Origin: Nematopogon swammerdamellus
Taxonomy: Eukaryota; Arthropoda; Insecta; Lepidoptera; Adelidae
Assembly (NCBI GenBank): GCA_946902875.1
Contig: OX336351.1
Span: 1,984,001 to 2,048,000 of the forward strand
DNA length: 64,000 nt
Direction of reading: 5' to 3'
Positions 51,901 through 62,195 of this stretch are shown here, piece after piece. Under the pieces are notes generated by a model. The model was not told where the DNA came from and made no database searches. It saw only the letters and a program-made list of their open reading frames with translations. Each line of letters opens with the position of its first letter. Positions within the stretch are counted from its first letter, which is position 1. Position numbers and translations under genes: made by a program.

Positions 51901-52243
51901 TTTTTTTTTTATGGAAACTGACACGGTAGGCTACATCACCTACAACATCCGTGATGTCAGCCCATAACACCGGGGGAACTAGGTGATATGTCAGTGCTTC
52001 CCTTCATTTCGCGCCGGCTACACTGAACTGGAAGGAAAACACGAACTATTTACATAGCCGTTTCGACCGACGTTTCGCTCAGTGCGGTGGTACCAACCCG
52101 GCCGGGATAAACCCTACCACCCAGTAAGGTAAGAAGGGAAGGGACCTACAGTTTAACGTGGAATCCGAACCACGGTCAGCCTCCAACGGTCGGGCGGTCA
52201 CCCATCCAATAACTGACCGCACCACTGAGCTGCCGAGGCTGAC
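51901..52243 (-). mobile_element. SINE-A, full length, fused to a B head
   Basis: T-run at the left, body, 'ggtcgggcggtcacccatcc', and 'agctgccgaggctgac' at the right. The segment between the 5S-like part and box A is shortened. It is followed with no gap by a B head. Confidence 0.85.
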
Positions 52244-52326
52244 GATCCCTTAGTCGACTTTTACGACATGCGACGGGGAGAGATGCAGTGGGGCTATTCT
52301 TTTTAAGTACCGACCCCACACGGTAC
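52244..52326 (-). mobile_element. SINE-B head fused upstream of SINE-A
   Basis: 'gatcccttagtcgactttta', 'cagtggggctattcttttta', ending 'taccgaccccacacggtac'. It mirrors the arrangement at 39,817-39,914. Confidence 0.8.
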
Positions 52327-53021
52327 AAAAGTCTGCTAACAGATTTCTCAACTTCATATTGAATCAAAACGTACACTGCATTTTAGACCTCTTCAATATT
52401 TCATACGAGATATAAAGCCGTACATACTTAGATAACCCTGAACCGAAGATCCAAAGTGTTACACCAACAGCGATAATAATAAACTCCAGATCCAAAGCTT
52501 TTCCAGGGCCGGAAGAAGGGGTGCGGTCGCCCGGAGCACCGAAATATACTAGCATAACGCACCCATGTAAATAATAATATGTACCCCTTACTAGAGAGTG
52601 CACTCAGGCAGCACACGAATTAATAAAAATGTCGCGATTGGTCATTTCACGTATTGGTCATTTGCCGTGTTTGTCATTTCGCGATTTGTCATTTTGCGTG
52701 TTCTTGATGCTATTTTCATTGATCATTGTGCGTATTGGTCAATGTGCGTCTAAACCGATGATCCACCGAGTTGAAGCCATCCAGCCGCAACTGAGTTAGT
52801 CGATCACAATCCGCCCGAGTCGCGATCCGCCCGCTTCGAGTCTATCGACATTACCATTGGTCCCTCGAGATAGTATAAACCGACTAAAGTCCGGTCGCGA
52901 AGCAGGAAGAATTTCTTGCGCGACGGCAATATGTACGAGCGCGCGAGCGACAGAGAACTTCATACTACGAAATTCGTCCTGCTTTGCGATCGGAGTTTAG
53001 TAATGGTGTTAAAAAATTATA
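52327..53021. other. Unassigned sequence
   Basis: Includes short repeats of 'gtcatttcgcg' and 'gtattggtcat' (52,625-52,745). No coding family recognised. Confidence 0.45.
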
Positions 53022-53940
53022 TCATAATCTAAATGACCCGATGACGGGAAAGTGCCCATAACGTTCGCGGCATTGCCCTTCTGTACAGCCATGCTGATGC
53101 GCTGCATCAGGAAGGATCCAGCACAGCTATCCCCCGATTTCTCCGCGAGACGGCGCCCTATTTATTTGAGAAACCCCTTCGCCACCTAGCACTGGCGACC
53201 GAGGGTTTCCACAGCCACTGCTACATACTCATAATGTTTTATTTTTTTATGGAAACTGGCACGTTTGGCTACATCACCTAAAACGTCCGTCATGTCAGCC
53301 CATAACACCCGGTGAACTAGGTGCCATGTCAGTGCTTCCCCCTTTGATCGTGCCGGCTACACTGAACTGGTCGGAAAACACAAACTATTTACATAGCCGT
53401 TTCAACCGACGTTTCATTCAGTGCGGTGCTACCAACCCGGGCGGGTTAAACCCTACCACCTAGTAAGATTAGGAGGGAAGGGACCTACAGTTTTACGAGT
53501 TTATTTATAATGTTTATTTACAATGTTTATAATTTTTATTTACAATATTTTGGTATTTAGAATGTTTCGAGCGCACAGCCGACTCAGCCGCGGAACCTGC
53601 CTTTCTTGACGTTGACAACACGTGCGAAGGCGCTAATGTGTCGACGCAAGTAGCGTCCTAGAAGAGGGCTCTCCCCTGTGACCAAGGCATCAGGGTCATC
53701 CTGTCTGGACGCTTGCCGTCTTCCCTGCTGAGTCCGCTCGATTCCAGTACTGACGGCACACCGGCTGAAACGAGTGCTCGTTTTATTATGTCGTTAATAT
53801 GAATATGACGATAAAACCTACCTGCACTTTTTGGGCAACTAAGACCGTGGTGACCATTCTTTCCACTTGAGCCCCACACACATCTATGGATCTGCACAAT
53901 GTCTACACCCAGTCTAAGTGCAACTGAAATTACCAGATTC
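53022..53940 (-). mobile_element. LINE-6 C-terminal remnant, interrupted
   Basis: Minus strand from 53,940: [79 protein letters not shown], stop in place of W, then DATCVDTLAPSHVLSTSRKA. After a SINE-A insertion it resumes AVAVETLG, IGRRLAEKSGDSCAGSFLMQ, RISMAVQKGNAANVMGT. This is a non-LTR retrotransposon C-terminal domain with a C...H...C pattern that may bind zinc. At least two stops and one frame change. The family name is not known to me. Confidence 0.8.
53242..53499 (-). mobile_element. SINE-A inserted in LINE-6
   Basis: 'atggaaactggcacgtttgg' to 'gggacctacagttttacgag', 5' truncated before box B. 'aatgttt' lies near both edges but is not flush, so the target duplication is uncertain. 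Confidence 0.8.
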
Positions 53941-54299
53941 TAAAACCGGCCGGCCCTGCCTCTACCAAAGTATTCAGAGTCCCTCGCGACGATATGTGAC
54001 GGCCATGTCGAGTGCGCCTGCGAATTAGTCCGGCGTAACTTCTCCATATATTCATAGCATTATTCATGGGCGGTCGAGAGCGTCGTAAAATACGGAGAAG
54101 GCTTCTTGTTAGAACATCCAGGAAGGCTGTGCAAGTGGGTTACATATTGCGCTGAATAATGCCGAGTTACAATTAGCAGAGCTGGTTACATATCCTTTCA
54201 CATTTTATTAAGTTCAACTTAATGTTTTTATATTACACACTGTTATACAGGCTGTTTCAGGATAGGATTTCGTAACTTCAGTGTGCGAAAGGGGTTTAT

Positions 54300-54576
54300 A
54301 TTTGAAAAGGAAAAGCTCTGAAATTTTTTTCCAGATTCGGTCAATGACTTCCTCGCATTCGCCGTCGAGACTATGGGTGCTTGGAGTAAAGAATCAAATA
54401 AATTTGTTCGGTCAATAGGTTCTAAATTAACAGAAATGTCAGGAGTACCTAACTGCGAAATATTCCTCAGGCAACGGATAGCCCTTGCTATCCAGCGTGG
54501 AAATGCAGCGAGTGTTTTAGGCACCCTGCGCGGTCATTTCGGAGACAGTTTAAACGAGATTTTTTATGTATTATAG
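54300..54576 (+). mobile_element. LINE-6 C-terminal end
   Basis: The frame FFPDSVNDFLAFAVETMGAW, SKESNKFVRSIGSKL, IFLRQRIALAIQRGNAASVL, GTLRGHFGDSLNEIFYVL-stop aligns residue by residue with the end of the copy at 53,022 (AVAVETLG..., QRISMAVQKGNAANVMGT). The 3' UTR has AATAAA at about 54,620. Confidence 0.8.
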
Positions 54577-54788
54577 TTTTTAGTTAATTGTCTATTTAGT
54601 ACCTATTTTTGCTGTTGAATAAATAAATTCAGATATAAAATCAATCATATTTCTGTTTTATAGTACTTTTTTTAGTGAGAATCGTTTCATCAAGATTTGG
54701 TGGACGGTTAAAGTCCGCCTTTATTAAATAAAAATAAAATGACTAACTTTCATGCTTAACTCTACAAATTAACTTGAACTGCATGCAG

Positions 54789-55185
54789 GTCAGCCTCGAT
54801 AGCTCAGTGGTGCAGACAGTCAACTGTCGCTATTGAATGTTAAGCAACGCTGGGTGCGGTCAGTATTTGGATGGGTGACCGCTGACCGTTGGAGGCTGAC
54901 CGAGGTTTGGATTCCTCGTAAAACTGTAGGTCCCTTCCCTCCTAATCTTACTTGGTGGTAGGGTTTAACCCGCCCGGGTTGGTACCACCGCACTGAATGA
55001 AACGTCGGTCTAAACGGCTATGTAAATAGTTTGTGTTTTCCGACCAGTTCAGTGTAGCCGGCACGAACAAAGGGGGAAGCACTGACATGGCACCTAGTTC
55101 ACCCGGTGTTATGGGCTGACATCACGGACGTTGTAGGTGATGTAGCCAACCAACCAACAAGTGTCAGTTTCCATAAAAAAAAAAA
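54789..55185 (+). mobile_element. SINE-A, full length (cgatagctc subfamily)
   Basis: 'gtcagcctcgatagctcagt', 'gttaagcaacgctgggtgcg', 'gtatttggatgggtgaccgc', box B 'ggtttggattcc'. Shares 'ccctcctaatctta' and 'ttttccgaccagttcag' with the copy at 60,882. A 10-bp 'caaccaacaa' expansion sits in the tail. Confidence 0.9.
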
Positions 55186-55726
55186 TAAGGTAAATTCCAA
55201 ACACTTAAATTTGACTGACATCAAAAGAAAAAGGGGACTGGACTTGGTCATTGCACTGCCTAGACCTGGACATCAATGTTTCCAAATCGCTTCGTACTCA
55301 CTGGTCAATGGAGTTTTTATTACAATTTTAAATTTTTGTATGAAAAAGAAACGAAATTTTCGATTTGAGTGATAAGAATGTTTTTCTTCTAACAATGAGT
55401 ACTTTCTATTCCTGAAGTTTCTCAAGCCTATCCTGAAACCTCCTGTATAGTTCCTGCTACATGCTGTTCCGATTTTTTTTATTCTCGGTACCCGGGAATT
55501 ATAAATTGCAATCCGCGACATTCGCGGGATTCGGAAACAAGAATGTATTTTTTAAGAAAATAAGATAAAATTTTAAAACTTGTATAAACCAAATTATATA
55601 TAACATTCTTGAGTTATGATACCTTCACGTCATGTAGGTAGACATCGTCATCATCACTACATGTAGGTAGACAAATTCTTTGCCTGACTATAGTTTTCGT
55701 TTCTGTAATAATAGCACAAGGAAGTT

Positions 55727-55858
55727 GTACGTGGAAGCCGAACCATGGTCAATTTCGACGGTCGATCGGACACCCATCCACGTTCTGATCGCGCCGGGAT
55801 GCGCTTAACTACACGATCGGACGTCGACCATTAGCACCACAGAGCTACCGAGGCTGAC
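55727..55858 (-). mobile_element. SINE-A 5' portion only
   Basis: Complement of box B, the 5S-like zone ('cacccatccacgttctgatc') and 'agctaccgaggctgac'. Loss of the whole 3' body is the opposite of the usual 5' truncation, so deletion or recombination is implied. 55,450-55,726 is unassigned. Confidence 0.75.
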
Positions 55859-55977
55859 AGCTTCATTAAATACCCCAGTTATATTGACATTTGATTGCAA
55901 ATTGCAGTGGCTATGAACTCGACAATGCAACACAGAGGCAAACTATGATATCAATCAATATTACGAATAATAATAAA

Positions 55978-56366
55978 TCTGTAAGGGATGGCCATGGAGT
56001 AAGTTACTTTGTTTTGTGAGATACTGCGTTTATAGACTCTATAATTGTACGAGTATGATACAAAAACTAAATTGACGATTTTTAGAAATCTTTTCTGTAT
56101 GTATGTATGTATGTATGTATGTCTGTATGTATGTTCCTCCATAACTCTTTAACCGATCATCCGAAGTCGATGAAGCTTAGCAAATACTCATTTATCTATA
56201 CGGGACACAGGATAGGCTAAATACAATTCCGGTTACGCTAAGATGTGGCTCTCATATAAACCGAATTGTTCCGCACGCCGAAATAAAGGTACGGTAGCGA
56301 GTTTACTTACTTTCTTCTTCTTAAATACGAATTTCACGCGAGCGAAGCCGCGGGCACAAGCTAGTG
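55978..56366 (+). mobile_element. Rep-L, full-length reference copy
   Basis: 'ggccatggagtaagttactt', 'tgagatactgcgtttataga', 'cgatttttagaaatcttttc', (TATG)9, 'cataactctttaaccgatca', 'acacaggataggctaaatac', 'ttccggttacgctaagatgt', and end 'cgcgagcgaagccgcgggca' plus 'caagctagt'. Confidence 0.75.
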
Positions 56367-56505
56367 ACCCATAATTTTGTATGCGTTAGCTTCAAGCGTA
56401 AGATCGAACCACGTTCGGTTCGAATATTCTAGAGGCAACACCCAAGCAGTCCTCCAAATCTATTTCCTGCACGCATATTGAATGACTCAGATTTATACAT
56501 AAATA

Positions 56506-56758
56506 CCACACGCTGTATTCCGACAATCGGTGTAAGCAGAGTAAAAGGAGTTGTGCAGAAGATACTCTTGTAAATTGCAGCACAACACCGATCACAACGT
56601 TTAGCAAATTTCGTTATTCGCTTTTATCGTGTGGGGCCGGTCACACTGCATCTCTCCCCGTGCATGTCGTAAAAAGCGACTAAGGGATAAAGACAAGATG
56701 CCGTGATAAAGGACGACCGGTTAGCCACGTCTCACCTTGGAACGGTTCTTCCTTCTTA
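56506..56758. mobile_element. Inverted SINE-B2 pair
   Basis: 56,506-56,610 is a B2 3' half in minus orientation ('cacgctgtattccgacaatc'). 56,627-56,758 is a B2 5' half in plus orientation ('atcgtgtggggccggt', 'gatgccgtgataaaggacga'). The arms cover different halves, so this could be one rearranged copy. 56,759-57,170 is unassigned. Confidence 0.7.
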
Positions 56759-57170
56759 AAAATTACCTAAAAAAATATAAATAATATTTCTGATGTCTAA
56801 CTAACTAGACCAATCTAAAGGCTAAAAATTACTGGAAAATATAAAACAATTCTTTGTCTATCGATCACACGTTTTTGGTTGAATTTTTTTTTTTCTAATT
56901 TTCTGTACAAACTATACGGTAACCAAATATAGATTTTTTTCTTCCGCGCGAACTTTGAAGACTTGATCTCAGAAACTAAAGAGAATTTGAATGGATTTTT
57001 TATAGCAAAATGACGCCATTTGTTATATCTATCGAGCGAAGGATCGCAATTCATGAAAAATAAAAATAAAACCTTATGAAAAATACTACGCGCTACGCGC
57101 GCCGCCACGCCGCGCCGCCGCCGTTGGCGTATTTAGCTTCACTTTCCGTATGTTGTTGTAAATGTAGTTT

Positions 57171-57609
57171 TTAAGTTTCCGTATCCCGTACGGAAGCCTA
57201 TTACTAAGCCTACGCCGCCGTCTGTCTGTCTGTATGTCCGTCCGTTTATCTGTCCGTCCGTTTGTCTGTCCGTCCGTTTGCCTGTCCGTCCGTCCGTCCG
57301 TCTGTATGTCCGAGGGCTATATCTCTTGAACCGTAATAGGTAGCCCGTTAAAATTTTCGCAGAATATATGTTATTATGGCCGATATAACAAAAAATAAGA
57401 AAAAGTAAAACATTCACGGGGGTTCCCATAGAAGAAACCAAAAAACTTATGCACGCGCGCCATCTACCGAATAGATTATGAAGCATTACATTTAACTAAT
57501 ATAAAGCATTTCATAACACGCCATCTAGATGGCGTGAGTGGCGCTAGCCATGACATGGCGATACGGAAACCTCGGGCCGCGAGTTCGACTCGCACTTGAC
57601 CGGTTTTTA
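57171..57609 (+). mobile_element. Rep-K, full length with expanded GTCC block
   Basis: 'taagtttccgtatcccgtac', an 80-bp CTGTC/GTCC tract (57,220-57,305), 'cgagggctatatctcttgaa', 'ccatctagatggcgtgagtg', end 'gagttcgactcgcacttgac' plus 'cggttttt'. Confidence 0.75.
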
Positions 57610-57714
57610 TGTTATAAAATGATCAATGCTAAATTTCAATTTGAAACGACTAACCGTTTAGAACTTACAACTGAATTTTTAATTCTTATCGACCTATATG
57701 ATCGTTTTGCAGTA

Positions 57715-57822
57715 CTTTTATTTTTATTGAAAGCGCGACATATCGCGTTCCAGAGTTTACCGGTTCCTCAGATGAAAGATCTGCAGAATCGATGGTCCAC
57801 TCCACATCCGCGACACTTTTAC
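57715..57822 (-). mobile_element. LINE-5 3' end with internal deletion
   Basis: 'ttgaaagcgcgacatat' joins directly to 'cgcgttccagagtttaccgg' and 'agatctgcagaatcgatgg', omitting about 150 bp present at 32,027. To 58,246 nothing further is assignable. Confidence 0.6.
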
Positions 57823-58246
57823 TATTGGTAAAACCATGTTTTAGGTACTATTTAATGCTAGTTTCGCTATATTTTTGCAGGCGTCATCTAGAAACGGAAT
57901 ACATTCTCAGGTTTGGGGGCCCGATGGCGGTAATTGGCCCGAGTTTGCACAGGTCGAGCTATTTTGGCATAACTAAGGTGGCGTGAACCCTAGGTGCAAT
58001 TAGGTCTTCAGGCGATGCCTGAGCAAACATCACGGAACGGGCGAATTAATGTCGGCTGCTACATGGAGGTCTTCCTCTATTTTAGTTAATTTAATTGTCT
58101 GACAAGTCTCCTAAAATCTTCTATTAAGTTCCATACGTTTCCGTAGGTACCTAAAAGGTACAAGGGAAAGCCTCTGGTGAGACATGGTCACAACGTCTAA
58201 GTAGGTGGTTTTAGGAGAAAAACTGCAGATTATGCAGGAGTGGATT

Positions 58247-58488
58247 TTTTTTTTTATGTAATCCGGTATGGGTGGCTGAGTCAGAGGGGCCAAAGCACAT
58301 GCTCTGACTAGCCAATATCACCTCCGAGAAGGTAGGCGCCATACCGGAGACTTCCCTGGATTGTTGGCTATACTGGACTAGAGGAGAACACAACCGAGGT
58401 CGCTATGCGGCCATCTTACATCCAGTACAGTGGTAGCAACCCAGTCGGCTACAATTTGAGGCTACCACCTAGTAAGGGGCAAGGGAAT
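58247..58488 (-). mobile_element. SINE-C 3' two thirds
   Basis: T-run, 'gtaatccggtatgggtggct' to 'taccacctagtaaggggcaa'. The tRNA-like head is absent. Confidence 0.85.
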
Positions 58489-58514
58489 TACTTATTACTA
58501 TTTTAGGGTTCCGT

Positions 58515-58715
58515 GCCATAACAGATAAAACAGAACCCTTATAACGTTACTCCCGTGTCCGGCCATCTGTCAGAGGTTTTTTTCTCGAAAACTAACTAGG
58601 TAACGCAGAAACTTGAAAATTTGCATAATGATAGAACTTAACAATTGTTTGCGTTTAAATCGGATTTGCTTTTAAACCGAGTCTACCGCGAGCGAAGCCG
58701 CGGGCAAAAGCTAGT
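58515..58715 (+). mobile_element. Small repeat with 'cgcgagcgaagccgcgggca' end
   Basis: 'tagggttccgtgccataaca', 'gtttttttctcgaaaactaa', 'taacgcagaaacttgaaaat', end 'ccgcgagcgaagccgcgggc' plus 'aaaagctagta'. Single copy in this window, with the terminus shared with Rep-L. Confidence 0.5.
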
Positions 58716-58768
58716 ACTTCATATAAGTACGTACTAGTTAAATAAAAGTATACATAAATGTAAATTTT

Positions 58769-59090
58769 GTACCGTGTGGGGCCGGTACTTTAAAAGAATA
58801 GCCCCACTGCATCTCTCCCCGTGTATGTCGTAAAAGGCGACTAAGGGATATGACTCCCTTCTTATATTACTAGGTGGTAGCGTTTAACCCGCCCGGGTTG
58901 GTACCACCGCACTGAATGAAAGGTCGGTCGAAACGGCTATGTAAATAGTTTGTGTTTTCCGTCTAATTCAGTGTAGCCGGCACGACCGAAGGGAAGCACT
59001 GACATGGCACCAAGTTCACCCGGTGTTATGGGCTGACATAACGGATATTGTAGGTGTTGTAGCCAACCGTGTCATTTTCCATAAAAAAAA
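58769..59090 (+). mobile_element. SINE-B1, full-length reference copy
   Basis: 'gtaccgtgtggggccggtac', 'gcatctctccccgtgtatgt', 'ggcgactaagggatatgact', 'cccttcttatattactaggt', then the SINE-A body to 'cattttccat' plus A. The least mutated B1 in the window. Confidence 0.9.
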
Positions 59091-59111
59091 TACATAAAAT
59101 TTGAATTACAC

Positions 59112-59490
59112 TTTATTTACTAGCTATGTCCATCGTGAAGGTCCATCCTTATACTTATCCTTAGATATAATAAAATCCAACGTCTGCTTTCTGTCTGTCT
59201 GAGTGTCTGTCTGTCCGCTTATAACTCGAGAACCGCTGAACCGATTTTAATAAAACAAAATTCTACGGATAGCTTGATTCTTCCTATCAACTATAGGCTA
59301 CTTACTATCACGCTAAATGGCTTATGAGGTTAGCAGTGAAGTGAAATATGAGAGCGGGCGGAGCCGCGGGCACAGCTTGTTCTAAATATATGTCAAAGAA
59401 TGTTTGAAATCGGATGAGTAGTTTCGGAGATAACCTCCTACATCCAAACTGACAAACTTTACCTCTTTATAATATTAGTGTAGATATAAT
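59112..59490 (+). mobile_element. Rep-N split by Rep-I
   Basis: 'ttactagctatgtccatcgt', 'gaaggtccat', then after Rep-I 'gtcaaagaatgtttgaaatc', 'ggatgagtagtttcggagat', 'cttataatattag'-type end. The intact arrangement is at 60,405-60,545. Confidence 0.7.
59164..59380 (+). mobile_element. Rep-I inserted in Rep-N
   Basis: 'ataaaatccaacgtctgctt', 'gaaccgctgaaccgatttta', 'gagcgggcggagccgcgggc', 'acagcttgt'. It interrupts Rep-N after 'gtccat', so it is younger. Confidence 0.75.
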
Positions 59491-59723
59491 AACTTACTAG
59501 GTGGTAGGGTTTATCCTGCCCGGGTTGATACCACCGCACTGCATGAACCGTCGGTCAAAACGGCCACCCATGTAAATAGTTCGTGTTTGCCGTCCAGTTC
59601 AATGTAGCCGACATGAAATGAAGGGAAGCACTGACATGGCACCTAGTTCATCCGGTGTTATGAGCTGACATCACGGATGTTGTAGGTGATGTAGCCAACC
59701 CTGTCAGTTTCCATAAAAAAAAA
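59491..59723 (+). mobile_element. SINE-A, 5' truncated (gcatgaacc variant)
   Basis: 'cttactaggtggtagggttt', 'ccgcactgcatgaaccgtcg', 'acggccacccatgtaaatag', tail plus A. The same private variants occur in 60,553-60,783, also next to Rep-N. Confidence 0.85.
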
Positions 59724-59783
59724 TACATAAAATTTGAATTACAGCTGAAAATATTTCATTATGACAATCCATTTTATAAGTTA

Positions 59784-59999
59784 CAAGCTGTGCCCGCGGC
59801 TCCGCCCGCTCTCATATTTCACTTCACTGCTAACCTCATAAGCTATTTAGCGTGATAGTAAGTAGCCTATAGTTGATGGGAAGAATCAAGCTATTCGTAG
59901 AATTTTGTTTTATTAAAATCGGTTCAGTGGTTCTCGAGTTATAAGCGGACAGACAGACAGACAGAAAGCAGACGTTGGATTTTATTCTATGTAAGGAAG
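59784..59999 (-). mobile_element. Rep-I copy
   Basis: 'acaagctgtgcccgcggctc' to 'gcagacgttggattttattc'. Opposite orientation to the copy at 59,164. Confidence 0.75.
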
Positions 60000-60211
60000 T
60001 GAATTTTTTTCATACTGTAAATAAAAATTCTGCTGACTTTGATAATTCAAATTGTTTATATGCATAAACAAAAATTTTATTAATAACTTGACTGAACCCT
60101 ATGTTCTTTGTTTTGTATTTTATTATATTTTTAATGGGTATATTTTTGACTTAGTATTTTTAATTTTTTGCTTAGATATAGTATGTTATATTTAAAATAA
60201 TGAAAACTTAG

Positions 60212-60400
60212 TATGTAAGTTATATTTAAAAAAAAGCTCTGTAAGGTTTCTTACCCGGTTCTTCCTTATAGATTGCACTACTGAACGGGACATGATAAAA
60301 AATGATGACGAGCCATACTGAATATGCATTATGTCTCAATGAAATATTGTTATTGTTGTGTGTTCTTTATGGCGAAATAAATATCTGAATCTGAATCAGT
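60212..60400 (+). mobile_element. Rep-R-like LINE 3' end
   Basis: 'ctgtaaggtttcttacccgg', 'ttcttccttatagattgcac', 'gcgaaataaatatctgaatc' with a TCTGAA-type tail. More diverged than the other Rep-R copies. Confidence 0.5.
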
Positions 60401-60404
60401 TTAT

Positions 60405-60545
60405 TTACTAGCTTATGCCCTATGTCCATCGTGAAGGTCCATTCTAAATATTGGTCAAAGAATGTTTGAAATCGGATGAGTAGTTTCGGAGATAACCTCC
60501 TACATCCAAACTGACAAACTTTACCTCTTTATAATATTAGTAAAT
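60405..60545 (+). mobile_element. Rep-N, uninterrupted
   Basis: 'atgtccatcgtgaaggtcca', 'ttctaaatattggtcaaaga', 'atgtttgaaatcggatgagt', 'ctacatccaaactgacaaac', 'ttacctctttataatattag'. Confidence 0.7.
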
Positions 60546-60552
60546 CTACCAC

Positions 60553-60783
60553 CTTCCTAGGTGGTATATTTATCCTGCCCGGGTTGATACCACCGCACTG
60601 CATGAACCGTCGGTCGAAACGGCCACCCATGTAAATAGTTCGTGTTTGCCGTCCAGTTCAATGTAGCCGACATGAAATGAAGGGAAGCACTGACATGGCA
60701 CCTAGTTCATCCGGTGTTATGGGCTGACATCACGGATGTTGTAAGTGATGTAGCCAACCGTGGCAGTTTCCATAAAAAAAAAA
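60553..60783 (+). mobile_element. SINE-A, 5' truncated (gcatgaacc variant)
   Basis: Shares 'gcatgaaccgtcggtc' and 'ccacccatgtaaatag' with 59,491-59,723, and the same Rep-N neighbour, so the pair was duplicated together. Confidence 0.85.
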
Positions 60784-60881
60784 CGAAATACATATACATA
60801 CTTGTCAATTCAGGATTATAGGATTTTTTCATCTATTTACTACACAACAGACGGAGATAGCACAATTGTCGGCATACATAT

Positions 60882-61268
60882 GTCAGCCTCGATAGCTCAG
60901 TGGTGCAGACAGTCAACTGTCGCTATTGAATGTTAAGCAACGCTGGGTGCGGTCAGTACTTGGATGGGTGACCGCTGACCGTTGGAGGCTGACCGAGGTT
61001 CGGATTCCTCGTAAAACTGTAGGTCCCTTCCCTCCTAATCTTATATGGTGGTAGGGTTTAACCCGCCCGGGTTGGTACCACCGCACTGAATGAAACGTCG
61101 GTCTAAACGGCTATGTAAATAGTTTGTGTTTTCCGACCAGTTCAGTGTAGCCGGCACGATCAAAGGGGGAAGCACTGACATGGCACCTAGTTCACCCGGT
61201 GTTATGGGCTGACATCACGGACGTTGTAGGTGATGTAGCCAACTGTGTCAGTTTCCATAAAAAAAAAA
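60882..61268 (+). mobile_element. SINE-A, full-length reference copy
   Basis: Box A 'tagctcagtgg' at 60,893-60,903. The 5S rRNA-like segment at 60,932-60,975 contains 'gttaagcaacg' and 'gtacttggatgggtgaccgc'. Box B 'ggttcggattcc' at 60,997-61,008, about 94 nt after box A. The core follows from 'aaactgtaggtcccttccct', then 'gggttggtaccaccg' and 'ggcacctagttcacccggtg', with tail 'cagtttccat' plus A. 'catacat' on both sides may be a 7-bp target duplication. Most box motifs are intact, so this copy may be young. Confidence 0.92.
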
Positions 61269-61721
61269 CATACATTGTGTGTTATGTTATGTTGATCGAC
61301 GAATCAACCCTTGTGTGACCTTTCGAATTTTGTGCGGCATTCTAAAAGCACGAAAGCGCAAACTCGTAAGTATAAAGTCGCAAGTTCTCAAGTTTCCTGC
61401 AACCTACTTAAAGCGAGCTATCTCGCGGCAAGTTGAAGCAGTTAGCAGCCCATTAGATATTCACATGGATTCATTAGTGCCGCGCGATGCGCGTGCACGG
61501 CGGCGGTGGTGGACACCCGGGCGCTCGGCAACGGCGAAATTTCAAGTACACAGTAAATTACGTTGTTAAAAAATATGACAATCGGCTTTAGACAGGATAT
61601 GACAATCTGCTTTAGACAGGATGTCGTAACGGCCACTAAGTACATTAAATTTAGGAAATGGTTATTGGGATCAATACTAACAAAAAAGGCAAATAACTTT
61701 TTTTTTTAATTCCCTCTATAT
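61269..61721. other. Unassigned sequence
   Basis: Contains 'acaggatgtcgtaacggcca' (61,616-61,635), which recurs as 'acaggatgttgtaacggcca' at 10,753, a short dispersed motif without clear boundaries. No gene recognised. Confidence 0.45.
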
Positions 61722-61800
61722 AAAAGTTACAGTTTTCATACAAACAAATTCATTAATTTAGTGTAAGAAGTCGGTTAAAAAGGATCTAACGATCCGCAAG
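61722..61800 (-). mobile_element. Rep-T fragment
   Basis: 'aaaagttacagttttcatac' and 'ttaaaaaggatctaacgat' are the complement of 11,006-11,110, followed by a CCG-rich tract at 61,800-61,830. Confidence 0.45.
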
Positions 61801-61840
61801 ACGCCGCGGCTGCGCCGGCGGACCGACGCGTTATTCTTTA

Positions 61841-62195
61841 TTAGGTTTCCGTATCGCGTACGGAAGCCTATTACTAAGCCTCCGCCCCGTCGTCCGTCCG
61901 TCTGTCCGAGGGCAGTATCTCTTGAACCGTAATAGGTAGCCCGTTGAAATTTTCACACAATATGTGTTACTATGGTGGATATAACAAGAAATAATACAAA
62001 AAAAATCAATGTTAAAAATTATGGAGGGCCCCCATACAACAAACGTCCGAAAAATCGATTAGTCACACTACTGAATAATTGATGGCGCCACAGGCTTTTA
62101 TACATTGCATTGTTGAAAGACAAAAGATAGGCGGATAATAACGGATAGATACGGATACCACCGTGCGCGAGTAAAACTCGCACTTAACAGATTTT
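61841..62195 (+). mobile_element. Rep-K, full length, diverged
   Basis: 'ttaggtttccgtatcgcgta', 'ttactaagcctccgccccgt', 'ttgaaccgtaataggtagcc', end 'cgcgagtaaaactcgcactt' plus 'aacagatttt'. The terminal block is mutated compared with other copies. 62,196-62,639 is unassigned. Confidence 0.7.

Larger units (their letters stand above)
54244..55449. mobile_element. 1.2-kb structure with about 24-bp inverted ends
   Basis: 'tatacaggctgtttcaggat' at 54,244 is mirrored by 'atcctgaaacctcctgtata' ending 55,449, and 'aacttcag' lies at matching depth inside both ends. It encloses a LINE-6 tail and a SINE-A. It may be a DNA element carrying passengers or a coincidental inverted repeat. Confidence 0.4.

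Noticed and set aside
54244..55449. A LINE with its own terminal inverted repeats
   Set aside because: Non-LTR elements do not have such ends. The LINE tail is more likely a passenger or coincidental, so only a low-confidence structure is listed.
60932..60975. A 5S rRNA gene
   Set aside because: Only about 44 nt of the roughly 120-nt gene are present, embedded in SINE-A between tRNA-like boxes and repeated across the window.
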